From Spinacia oleracea (taxonomy: Eukaryota > Streptophyta > Magnoliopsida > Caryophyllales > Amaranthaceae), in NCBI RefSeq assembly GCF_020520425.1, contig NC_079487.1:106736141-106800140 (forward strand): DNA of 64,000 bases, read 5' to 3'. The notes under the pieces were generated by a model. The model worked only from the letters and a program-made list of their open reading frames with translations. It ran no database searches and had not been told where the DNA came from. Below are positions 1 to 10,180 of the stretch, in pieces. How positions within the stretch are numbered: the first letter of the stretch is position 1; every line of letters starts with the position of its first letter. The position numbers and the translations under genes were made by a program.

Positions 1-2695
1 TTGGTTCGCAATGGAAGCTTGTGTCTTTTGTATAGTATTGGTAAAATTCTAGTATCCTCTGTGCAGTTTGTAATTCTCTTGCTATCTTTATTTAGATTCT
101 TTTTATTCTATATCTCAATGCTAGTATGCAGGACTCCATTTCTTTGGTCTTCTTCTGAATCTACAGTTAGTTAACTGAAAAACAGGATTGCGTTCAACCT
201 AAAATAGGATTGTGTTCAACCTGTTAAGCTTCTAAATTCAGCTAGTGCAGACCTTGAGCGAGTAGTAATTTGATGGACCTCTTTAATGTTCTATATGCTA
301 GTGCTAGAAATCTCTTGTTCCAGATGCATAAAACTAATTTAGGTGTTTGCAGATGTAGACAAATTCAGACTGGTTATTCATTTACAGAGGCAGTCGCCGC
401 TCCCAGTAGTTTATTTGGATTTGATATAGAAAACATATCCGTACCTGTCACATTATCTAGGGAAGGTTATTCATTTACTTCACTCTTTTTTAATCCGCGG
501 TATCTGTTACAAATCTCGTCGACCCCTTTTACACGAATCTTGCTAGCATTTGATCAGTATTTTATGCATACCGTATTTATCTAAAGTCTAAACATTACCA
601 TGAAACCTATTGTTTCCTTTCCTACCCTAGAAGTTTAATTTACAAATTAAAGATAGGGGGCGTCTTGGTGATTCAAGACTCCCTCTTCCGTGCTGCTATG
701 ATAATAGAATCTCGATGTGTTAGACTAATCTGAACTTCCACAATGTATGTGAAACTGTATACACATGATATATGGAGGCTGAAGCTAAATAATATGTTGA
801 ATGACTTTGTACATGAAAGTGAGTGAAAAAACCAATGCTATAGTTGCTTGGTTAAGTATTATGTCCCTTAGTGTGAGTATTGCAGCTTCACTTTTCCCTG
901 CACCTGAAGAGCTATTTTCAGAAAAATAAACATATATAGATGTTATCTCTCATCACATTTCTGATTCTGATTTGGTCATAAACTGATCCGAAGTTTGAGT
1001 TTACTTATTCTTTTAAGGAAGCTAATTTGTTACGGAGTATTTATGTAACCGAAATATATTTAGCACACAATTCCTCTACAATTTACTAAGCTAGTTCTTT
1101 TGTTGCTTTTCATAAAGCATTAGACCTTGTTATGACAGGGTTGCATGTGTTGATGTAGTGTTTTCGTTCTTTCTGTTGCTAAACCTAGTAGTCTTGCTAT
1201 AGTTTTGGAACTGGGAGCTCTATGTATTAACTATAGAGTTTTCATTCATATATTTGTATAGTTTTTTCCACACAAGAAAGCATAAAGGCTTATACAAGCT
1301 TTTAAAAGTCTCATATAGTCGTATGAGTTCTGCTCTTTGTTTTAGTGTCTCAGGCATGTTGCAGGTTTGATCTTTGTAGATTTCTGCTCAGCTGGTCAGC
1401 AGGTTCTGCTCAGGTCAACAGACTTCGTGGTACTCGGTCTCTTGCTGGTATGCAGAGTTGATGAAGTGTTGTAGTAGCTAGTTTGGGTGTTCATGGTGGG
1501 CTTGTTCTGGTATGCAATACAAAGGTTGTTTGACTGCTGGTTATGGCTTGTTCTAGTTTAGGTGGAAGTTGGTTAGTTATCTTAATATCAGTTGCAACGC
1601 TGCCAGGATAAGTGTCTTTAAAGACAAGCTGACTTTCCTACAAGAACCTGATGTTATATCTGTTAATTTTTACGGGTGAATATTCCTTGTCACTAACTAA
1701 AATTCTTTACCTGTATGTGATATGATTTTATTTTTCTTCTTTTGGGAAGCCCTAGCTATAACATAACTATGACTCATATTCTAATAGTATCATCCCTCAT
1801 GGACATTGAATTTACTGCTCTCTTTTTTAATCTATGATATCTTTTAAGTATCTGTGTGATGCTGGCTTATCTGATTTGTGGTTTTGTTATAGTTGATGAA
1901 AGTTTCAGAATTGGCACTCTAAAGAGGGAATGGTTTATGAAGAACAGGCCATGCCAACACATGAGGCACTTCGAAGGTCAACATATATATGAAATGGTAT
2001 TGTCTTTAAAAGGGTGAGTAAGGGTCATGCTACAAACACGGGTGGCCAATATGGCTATGTGCCAGATTCAGATAATTTAGATGCTATTAGTTCTCAGAGC
2101 CCTTTTAGAACTCTACCTTCATTATCATATCAATATGACAAGGTAAAAAATTTCTGTTCTTTGATCTCTGTCTCTTTGAATTTATGTTTTTTGTCAATTG
2201 GTGATTTGGTGTAGGCAGAAAATCCCTGATCAAGTTTCGAAGTTGTTGCAGATTTCCAATGACCTACACTTGATAAGCTTAATGATCTTAATGCATTTAA
2301 AGAAGTGTTTCTACAACGCTTTTCAAGAGATGGCACTCCAAGATAGAACACTTCAACTAGTTATATTTTATTTTGTTCTTTTAGATTGAAGAATTACTTA
2401 TATTTTAGTTTTTAAGAATTAAAGGACGAGGGGATGTGATTTTTTGTTTCACATAACTTGAAATTCTATTGTCAAACATATTTTGAGTAATGAAATTTTC
2501 ATTTGTTTATGATTGATTTATAGTTATCAATATTGTTTCACAGGGAAAATGTAGGTGCTTTTAAGGACGCAAATAATAATGTTATGAGTGCAATATTAAT
2601 GACATAATAGTTGATCGTTATTGCAAAAATTTCAAACTTTTTGACAGTTACGGAAGGACATTTTACAAAGGATTTGTTGGTCGTTATTGTTTAAT
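1..2695. other. AT-rich non-coding stretch left of the CACTA end
   Basis: I find no recognisable gene here. Short open frames near 2014-2140 and 2198-2389 could be joined by a GT-AG intron (donor near 2142, acceptor near 2215), but the predicted peptide resembles no family I know. The stretch is probably the interior of the CACTA-like element whose right end is at 3062, because that element has no left terminus inside the window. The idea that it holds transposon cargo or transposase 3' sequence is inference only. Confidence 0.35.
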
Positions 2696-3062
2696 TAATA
2701 ATCGTGAATAAGTATCTAACGACGGATTACCGTTTCGTCGTTAATAATTAACGACGGATTATTGTTTCGTCGTTAACTTTTAACGATGAAATTGTAACTC
2801 CGTCGTTAATAAATAACGACGAATTATGATTTCGTCGTTAAAAGTTAACGACGAAACGATAATCTGTCGTTAATGATTAACGACGAAACGGTAATTCGTC
2901 GTTAATAAACATTAATTATTAACGACAAACATCGTCGTTAAAGCCAATAACGACGGAACCTGTTACAACGAACATCATGATCGTCGTTAAAGGTTTTAAC
3001 GACGAAAAGTAAGGCTTTTAACGACGAAATTGTTCGTTGTTAAATGTCATTTTTCTAGTAGT
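2696..3062 (+). mobile_element. CACTA (En/Spm-like) transposon, right terminus and subterminal repeats
   Basis: The block ends at 3062 with ...CTAGTAGTG, which on the other strand reads CACTACTAGAAAAATG, the classic start of plant CACTA elements. Inside it the motif AACGACGAAA and its complement are repeated more than a dozen times in both directions, as expected of the subterminal transposase-binding array. The following bases (CAT...) run straight into gypsy gag codons, so the CACTA element appears to have inserted in the gypsy gag. The left end and the 3-bp target duplication cannot be checked because the other terminus lies outside the window. Confidence 0.72.
2718..2904. repeat. Long inverted repeat (about 92-nt arms) in the CACTA subterminal region
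   Basis: The sequence from 2718 to about 2809 is nearly the reverse complement of about 2813 to 2904. Both arms carry alternating AACGACGGATTA and TTTCGTCGTTAA blocks, with only a few mismatches. A transcript would fold into a long hairpin with almost no loop. Subterminal inverted motifs are normal in CACTA elements, but a near-perfect fold-back of this length is a good source of small RNAs. Confidence 0.7.
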
Positions 3063-3728
3063 GCATGTTGGACATTCGCGACATGAATGAGAAAGATCGG
3101 TTGTTCAACTTTGTTCAAAGGTTGAAAGAATGGTCGCAGCATGAAGTTCTGAGGGCGAAGGTTGACACACTCTCGGCCGCCATGACTGCTGCAAAGCGAC
3201 TAATGGACTACTCCGCAGGGAGGGGCCATCGCTCGGAAGAAGAACCAAGGGGGACACCTACAAGTTTGGAGGGCCCGACTCCAAACTCACCCAAGAGTGC
3301 GAGAATTGACTCAAGGGTGTCGTCCAGCTCAGTCGGGGGATTCAAGAAAGGAAATGGGGGGAGGAGACTCGCAGAAATCCTGGTCATCACCTTCCCTATC
3401 CACAAAGGAATCCGAAATCAGCACGCCCGCGGGAAACATTAGTAGGCTTAACTGTTTGCTATGACGAGGCCCACACAAATGGTGGGAGTGCAAGGACAAA
3501 GGGGAGATCGACAACCTACAGAGAAAGTTGTCGGCCATGTCCGTAGAGGAAACCCCGAAAGAGACAGAAGAATAAGCATGCAATGAGGACGATGAGCCCC
3601 GCAGAAAGAGTTCCGTCTACATGATTTATGCAATGGGGAAAGAGGCCCCAAAGATAAGAGTGGGCTCCGCGAACATGATGTATGTGGACCTCTTGGCGAA
3701 TGGGAGGAATGCTCGAGCCGTGGTCGAC
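3063..3728 (+). pseudogene. Ty3/gypsy retrotransposon gag and start of protease (broken)
   Basis: Codons from 3065 give a gypsy-type gag capsid segment (DMNEKDRLF, then EWSQHEVLRAK and AAMTAAKRLMDYS). A low-complexity Ser/Pro linker follows, and then a CCHC zinc-knuckle region at 3453-3491. The frame shifts at the G-run near 3355-3360, and the second knuckle cysteine is replaced by a TGA stop (3462-3464). Another stop follows near 3573. The linker ends in the protease N-terminal segment, where element A has split the aspartic protease just after the active-site Asp codon (3726-3728). The 5' part of gag and the 5' LTR are missing, probably left of the CACTA insertion. This is a dead copy. Confidence 0.78.
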
Positions 3729-5618
3729 TGTAACACCCCCGATTTACTAACTAGAAATAAATAAGAAATAATATAGACTTTATAAAAATATTGCGGAAGC
3801 TTATAACTAGATCGGAGGCATCACCGCCACACTTGACCACATTGTCAAGTGCTAAGGCTTACAAAACTTAAACTATTACAACTTGATTACTAGGTGGTCT
3901 ATTTACAACTGAAAAGTATTAAACTGTCATAAAAGACTATACGATAACATTTGAGCTCCTTCATCTTGAATTGCGATCTTTCACGATCAATCTGCTCCAG
4001 TTAATATTGACTGCTCACCATAGAGGACAAATTCCAAAAGGGTCGTCGCAGGGCCACCATAAGAAAAAGACATGGCCGCAAACACACATAACAAATAAAC
4101 ACACACGTCAGCAAAAAGCTGAGTAATCACCTGTTACAAACAGAAACATACTAAAATAGAATAATAAAGTGTCATGTAAATAATGTAGTATGAAACTACA
4201 TTTCAAGTATGATCCCAAAAATAAAACTAACTCCATACTATACGGAAACTATAAATCTTCTCTTCATATGAACCTCAAATATATTGATATGATCTTTTCC
4301 TCTACTAAACGTACTCAAACCAATAGGTGCCATATTTGCTCTTTGTTCTATACCTAGCCTTGGACATGGGTAATTTGAATAATAAACCAACAAGTATAAA
4401 AACTTGAAACTCTCAATAGCTACTAGAAAGACTCTCTGAGTCAAGGCCACTTTTGGACCAAATCCCACTTTTGGAGATATGAAGAAAAATAAAGATTGTA
4501 TCTTGCTCTTCTACTAATGGTTATCATCTCCTCACCAACATGCCAAGGACTAAGGTCTATAACGTCGAGCCTCTAACCAAGAATATATAATTACCCTCAA
4601 CCTTCTTTTCATAATATGATCAATACGATTGATACCCATTCCGGGTGAATAATCTATACTTTTAAATATTGGCACAAGATCCCCAAAGTATATGTATACA
4701 CCATTGCTCGGTCTAAAAATAACCGAACCCATTCGTTCTAACTAAGACCAATGAATCACCAAGTTATAAATCTTAATCCCAAATAATTTTACCATAACCA
4801 TTGTCCAAAATTAGACGAACTATACGCATGGTATCATATTATCTCCCAAAAACCATTTATACTAACTCCTTGTTCAATGCGGAAGTATCGAACCGGTAAC
4901 CATCACAAGAACTATTTATAAAATACTCACATCAATATACGTACACATCTAAAATCAATATCTTTAAAATATATGTGTCATACAATATCAAAACCATAAT
5001 TAATAATCACTAATAAAACATGCGATGTATATTTTTCATACAAATCCAACATAATGAATGAATGCGATTACGCATAATAATTAATTCACACAAACAACCC
5101 AAAAGATTTGACGCGTGTGATTACCTTTCGAGATGCATTATAGATAATCGAACACCGAAACTGGTATGGAAGAGCATATTTTCATACGCGGCTCATTCGA
5201 TCAGCTTGGAAATAGCTTAATTTATTTGCTTAATGGAAAAAAGTAAGACATGGATATTATGATATAAGAAATAAACAAATTAGAGGAGATTGTGTTTGAT
5301 GATACGAATGTAATTGATTTTGATGATAATCAAAATATCAAGAGTGATTGAGAAAGATAGTTAGGCAAAAGAAGAGTTTAAAGGTTTCTCTCGCAAGCAA
5401 CACTAAAAAAAAATAACGGCTGACCTCAAAGTTTCTGCAAGTCAGTTTAGGGTTAAGGAAATATATATAGTTGCTCATAATAAAAAAAAGTCCTACTAAA
5501 TTTAAAATAGCGTTTTGAATTTTCTGAAAATATTAAAAGAGACTAACTAAAAACGGATATAATTATAGTTTGACTATAAAATATATTTTACAAAATTATA
5601 AAATATTGGGGTATTACA
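3729..5618 (-). repeat. Element A LTR (3' LTR in element orientation)
   Basis: This is a TG...CA-bounded 1890-bp long terminal repeat, near-identical to 6067-7956. The open frames of 60-76 codons inside both LTRs are identical but resemble no protein and are not called. The next LTR-proximal bases (5619-5640) are the polypurine tract on the minus strand. Confidence 0.93.
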
Positions 5619-5640
5619 ATCTATCCCCCTTAAAAGAAGT
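5619..5640 (-). other. Element A polypurine tract
   Basis: On the minus strand this reads TTTTAAGGGGGATAGAT directly before the LTR start TGTAATACC. It is the plus-strand primer site for reverse transcription and fixes the element's orientation. Confidence 0.85.
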
Positions 5641-5741
5641 TTCGTCCCGAAACTTAAAATTAGAAAGATATAGATTATTAAATATACCCTCTTTAAAAGA
5701 AGTTTTTTTCACTTTGTGACTTTAATTTCAAAATCTAATTA

Positions 5742-5745
<4 letters not shown>

Positions 5746-5783
<38 letters not shown>
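5746..5783. repeat. Poly(T) tract of 38
   Basis: An uninterrupted run of 38 T lies inside the interior of element A. Runs of this length are prone to slippage and to assembly error. Confidence 0.95.
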
Positions 5784-5789
<6 letters not shown>

Positions 5790-6050
5790 AAAATATATAC
5801 CAAACTTTACTACATAAAATATTCGGGATATTACATTCTATCCCCCTTAAAAAGGAGTTCGTCCCCGAACTCTAAACTAGTCACATAATCACATCACAAG
5901 TAGCACATAACTAACACATAGAAAGAGAGACTCTCTTAAAACGGCTTGTCCTACATCTTTTAAGCTTAACTCTTGATTAGTCATTTTAATCCTAAAACTC
6001 AAACCAGACACTGGGATATGAAGATCCCTGTGTAAATCCAAGACCGAATA

Positions 6051-6063
6051 GACTCTGATACCA
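6051..6063 (-). other. Element A primer binding site (tRNA-iMet type)
   Basis: On the minus strand the sequence is TGGTATCAGAGTC, three bases after the LTR end. It matches the plant initiator-methionine tRNA 3' end (TGGTATCAGAG) used by most plant LTR retrotransposons. Confidence 0.88.
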
Positions 6064-6066
6064 TTT

Positions 6067-7956
6067 TGTAACACCCCCGATTTACTAACTAGAAATAAAT
6101 AAGAAATAATATAGACTTTATAAAAATATTGCGGAAGCTTATAACTAGATCGGAGGCATCACCGCCACACTTGACCACATTGTCAAGTGCTAAGGCTTAC
6201 AAAACTTAAACTATTACAACTTGATTACTAGGTGGTCTATTTACAACTGAAAAGTATTAAACTGTCATAAAAGACTATACGATAACATTTGAGCTCCTTC
6301 ATCTTGAATTGCGATCTTTCACGATCAATCTGCTCCAGTTAATATTGACTGCTCACCATAGAGGACAAATTCCAAAAGGGTCGTCGCAGGGCCACCATAA
6401 GAAAAAGACATGGCCGCAAACACACATAACAAATAAACACACACGTCAGCAAAAAGCTGAGTAATCACCTGTTACAAACAGAAACATACTAAAATAGAAT
6501 AATAAAGTGTCATGTAAATAATGTAGTATGAAACTACATTTCAAGTATGATCCCAAAAATAAAACTAACTCCATACTATACGGAAACTATAAATCTTCTC
6601 TTCATATGAACCTCAAATATATTGATATGATCTTTTCCTCTACTAAACGTACTCAAACCAATAGGTGCCATATTTGCTCTTTGTTCTATACCTAGCCTTG
6701 GACATGGGTAATTTGAATAATAAACCAACAAGTATAAAAACTTGAAACTCTCAATAGCTACTAGAAAGACTCTCTGAGTCAAGGCCACTTTTGGACCAAA
6801 TCCCACTTTTGGAGATATGAAGAAAAATAAAGATTGTATCTTGCTCTTCTACTAATGGTTATCATCTCCTCACCAACATGCCAAGGACTAAGGTCTATAA
6901 CGTCGAGCCTCTAACCAAGAATATATAATTACCCTCAACCTTCTTTTCATAATATGATCAATACGATTGATACCCATTCCGGGTGAATAATCTATACTTT
7001 TAAATATTGGCACAAGATCCCCAAAGTATATGTATACACCATTGCTCGGTCTAAAAATAACCGAACCCATTCGTTCTAACTAAGACCAATGAATCACCAA
7101 GTTATAAATCTTAATCCCAAATAATTTTACCATAACCATTGTCCAAAATTAGACGAACTATACGCATGGTATCATATTATCTCCCAAAAACCATTTATAC
7201 TAACTCCTTGTTCAATGCGGAAGTATCGAACCGGTAACCATCACAAGAACTATTTATAAAATACTCACATCAATATACGTACACATCTAAAATCAATATC
7301 TTTAAAATATATGTGTCATACAATATCAAAACCATAATTAATAATCACTAATAAAACATGCGATGTATATTTTTCATACAAATCCAACATAATGAATGAA
7401 TGCGATTACGCATAATAATTAATTCACACAAACAACCCAAAAGATTTGACGCGTGTGATTACCTTTCGAGATGCATTATAGATAATCGAACACCGAAACT
7501 GGTATGGAAGAGCATATTTTCATACGCGGCTCATTCGATCAGCTTGGAAATAGCTTAATTTATTTGCTTAATGGAAAAAAGTAAGACATGGATATTATGA
7601 TATAAGAAATAAACAAATTAGAGGAGATTGTGTTTGATGATACGAATGTAATTGATTTTGATGATAATCAAAATATCAAGAGTGATTGAGAAAGATAGTT
7701 AGGCAAAAGAAGAGTTTAAAGGTTTCTCTCGCAAGCAACACTAAAAAAAAAATAACGGCTGACCTCAAAGTTTCTGCAAGTCAGTTTAGGGTTAACGAAA
7801 TATATATAGTTGCTCATAATAAAAAAAGTCCTACTAAATTTAAAATAGCGTTTTGAATTTTCTGAAAATATTAAAAGAGACTAACTAAAAACGGATATAA
7901 TTATAGTTTGACTATAAAATATATTTTACAAAATTATAAAATATTGGGGTATTACA
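6067..7956 (-). repeat. Element A LTR (5' LTR in element orientation)
   Basis: This is the second 1890-bp LTR copy. It starts TGTAACACC at 6067 and ends ATTACA at 7956, and it is followed by the TCGAC target duplication. The primer binding site lies just to its left on the plus strand, that is, downstream of it on the minus strand. Confidence 0.93.
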
Positions 7957-8705
7957 TCGACACCGGCGCCTCTCACAACTTTATGACCGAAACAGAAGCC
8001 CGGAGGTCGGGGTTGGTACTCAAGGAAGGAGGCGGTAGCATGAAATCCGTCAACTCTAAAGCCAAGTCGGTCCTCGGTATGGAAAATTAGGTGGAAACAA
8101 AGTTGGGTGACTGGGAAGGAAAAATGAACTTCACTATCGTCAACATGGACGACTTCAACCTTGTGCTTGGATTGGAGTTCCTCCGCACCAACAAAGAAGT
8201 TGTAATGCCTCACTTGAATTCTTTGCTTGTAGCAGGTGGATAGACTTGTCTGGTTCGAAGTACATGTACTCCCACAGTAAGAAAAGAGAATGGCCGATAC
8301 CTTTTGGCAATGCGAGTGATGGAGCCCCAGAAGAAACATCATCCCAGAAGCAACCTTGCATCAACTACCCACCTAGGCGAGTGATGGAGCCGCTAAAAAA
8401 GGCGACATCTTAGATACCCCCTCGCCACAAACACAAGAATCAAGATGCAAGCTCAAGCCCAGCAGCTCCGAGCAAGAAACCAGAAACAAGGAAGACTTGG
8501 ATTCACAATAAAAAAATAAACGCTCATCAAGACTCTCACAGAAACTCGTCAACCAACCAAGACATAGCAAGATTCAAGAAGACTCTAGCAACCGCCATCA
8601 ACCAACGACGCGAAAGAGACTGCTGAATTTAGGATAGGAGATTTTTCTTTTATCTATTGTAACTCTTGTAAGTCGACGAGGGCGTCAACAACTTAAGTGG
8701 GGGAG
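7957..8705 (+). pseudogene. Ty3/gypsy protease remainder and 3' non-coding tail
   Basis: Immediately after the duplicated TCGAC the frame continues with the protease active site (TGASHNF at about 7962-7982) and the conserved downstream strand (DDFNLVLGLEFL near 8152-8187). This shows that element A split one protease domain. A stop (TAG, 8088-8090) interrupts it. No reverse transcriptase, RNase H or integrase follows, only stop-rich sequence to the polypurine tract (AAGTGGGGGAG, 8695-8705). The parent element was therefore a gag-protease-only or internally deleted gypsy copy. Confidence 0.78.
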
Positions 8706-10170
8706 TGTAGACACCTACTTTTGTCCCCATTCCCGCAAGGGAAAGGTTCGATGATGAAAGCATAAAAACTCCACTTGACAACGCATCTCCTATAAAATAA
8801 ACGAATCTCGATTCCCCATTTCATTTCACCCGAAACCTGCTATTTATGGAAACCTGCTAAAAATAGTAACTGCCGTAAAAGGTAGCTTCTAAAAGTGGCA
8901 AATCATAAAAGATAGAAACCTGTCAGAATTAGGTGTTGCATTCCAACATAAATCCTAAATGAGATAGAAAACTGCGAGAATCCTATTCCTAATAGGATTC
9001 GGAAATAAGAGTTACGTATTAATTAAAATCCTAACGAGCCTAGAGTTCGTAACGGGCCCAGACGCATTCCGTCACAAAACTAATACGCGCTAAAAGACTC
9101 GAATTAATCTCAAACTCTACGGATTTTAGGAATCCGAATCTGACTAAACAAAACTGCCCAGACCCTATTTTCAACGCCTGACTCTGGGCGCCGAAATCTT
9201 CGGCGCCCAGGCCTGGGCGCTGAAAATACCTGGGTACGTCTCTTTTCCTAATTCTTTGTGGATTAGAACTCTGCAATTCTATCTTTCCACGAATTCTTCC
9301 CTATAAATAGACCCATAGTTTCGACGTGAAACAACACACAACAACACATAATATATTCTGAGTATTGACTCTAAACCCCTTAGCCTGAGCCTCTCGCTGC
9401 GAAACTGTTCACGCGTTCTGTCGCAATCGGTCCATAAATCGAACAGAACGTATCCTGTCCCATAATTGAGATTCGTTAAATAAAAGGGAGAAATAGCAAA
9501 GTCAAAGTGGTTAGTTTTCTGAGAACCGTGACGCACCTCTCAAGGGTGCGTCGTAATGTGTCCCTTTTCGATGATTTAACTGCTTTCCTCGCCCTTTTTA
9601 TGAACTGTTAAACTAACCTAATCTGATTGTTCTATCACGCCTAACAAATATAATATTTTTGGGAAATCGGATTGTCATGCTAGGTCCCTTAATGTTATTT
9701 AAATCAGATAATCACGATCGAATTAGTATTATATGTTGCATATTGCTAAAATCAACTCAGATTAGTTTAATAGTTAACGCATGTCCCTTCAATTATTTAT
9801 GCTGAGCTAGTAAGGATATCCTGCCTCTGGAGTTATCGACGAGCGAATTACTCCTCTCGGTAGTTACAGTCCCCCGAACCCTCAATCTCTACCTTGCGGG
9901 TGTAGATTGAGAGATCCCCACACCAGGGATCACAAGGGAACCTACGGCCGTCGTGGTCAAACATAATTGCACTCCCTTTATGTCACGATAACCGGGTTTT
10001 GTCAGTTTTTCTCATTTTCATTAAAAACTGAATGGCGACTCCTATATTACTAGTCAATTGGGTGTATACTCACAGGAAATCCAATTACACTTGATTGAAT
10101 AAAAAGAATCGTCACACCCACGAGGGACAAGGTCACGCATTAGCCTCGCGCTTTTTTCGACCCCCTCACA
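8706..10170 (+). repeat. Element B 5' LTR
   Basis: This 1465-bp repeat begins TGTAGACACC and ends CCCCCTCACA. It contains a TATA box at 9302-9309 and a GC-rich palindromic block at about 9174-9226 that also recurs in the interior of the element. Confidence 0.93.
9302..9309 (+). promoter_or_regulatory. TATA box of element B 5' LTR
   Basis: TATAAATA lies about 600 bp into the LTR and is conserved in the other LTR at 18835-18842. The downstream sequence is rich in AACAACACA motifs, as is common at plant retrotransposon transcription starts. It is the likely U3-R promoter element. Confidence 0.65.
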
Positions 10171-10171
10171 G

Positions 10172-10180
10172 TGGCGACTC
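10172..10180 (+). other. Element B primer binding site (probably tRNA-Arg)
   Basis: TGGCGACTC follows the LTR end after one base. It is complementary to the 3' end of plant arginine tRNAs ending ...GAGTCGCCA, the primer type reported for Ogre/Tat gypsy elements. The match beyond nine bases is uncertain from reading alone. Confidence 0.6.

Larger units (their letters stand above)
5619..6066 (-). other. Element A internal region, no coding capacity
   Basis: Only 448 bp separate the LTRs. The region carries the polypurine tract at one end, the primer binding site at the other and a 38-nt T-run at 5746-5783. It also contains a second, diverged polypurine-plus-LTR-start junction near 5817-5857, which on the minus strand reads AAGGGGGATAGAATGTAATA. 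No protein-coding frame resembles gag or pol. The second junction suggests the interior was patched together from the 3' end of a related element. Confidence 0.8.
3729..7956 (-). mobile_element. Element A: non-autonomous LTR retrotransposon with 1890-bp LTRs
   Basis: Two direct repeats of 1890 bp (3729-5618 and 6067-7956) flank a 448-bp interior. The element begins TGTAACACC and ends GGTATTACA. The 5-bp target duplication TCGAC lies at 3724-3728 and 7957-7961. The primer binding site (initiator-tRNA-Met type) lies next to the right LTR and the polypurine tract next to the left LTR, so the element reads on the minus strand. There is no gag or pol, so it must be mobilised in trans. In reading the two LTRs side by side I found one substitution (near 5457 versus 7797) and two 1-nt homopolymer differences, so the insertion is recent. 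Confidence 0.93.

Noticed and set aside
4238-7070. Pairs of 60- and 76-codon frames on the minus strand
   Set aside because: They lie in the two LTR copies of element A and are identical because the LTRs are; no protein similarity is recognisable.
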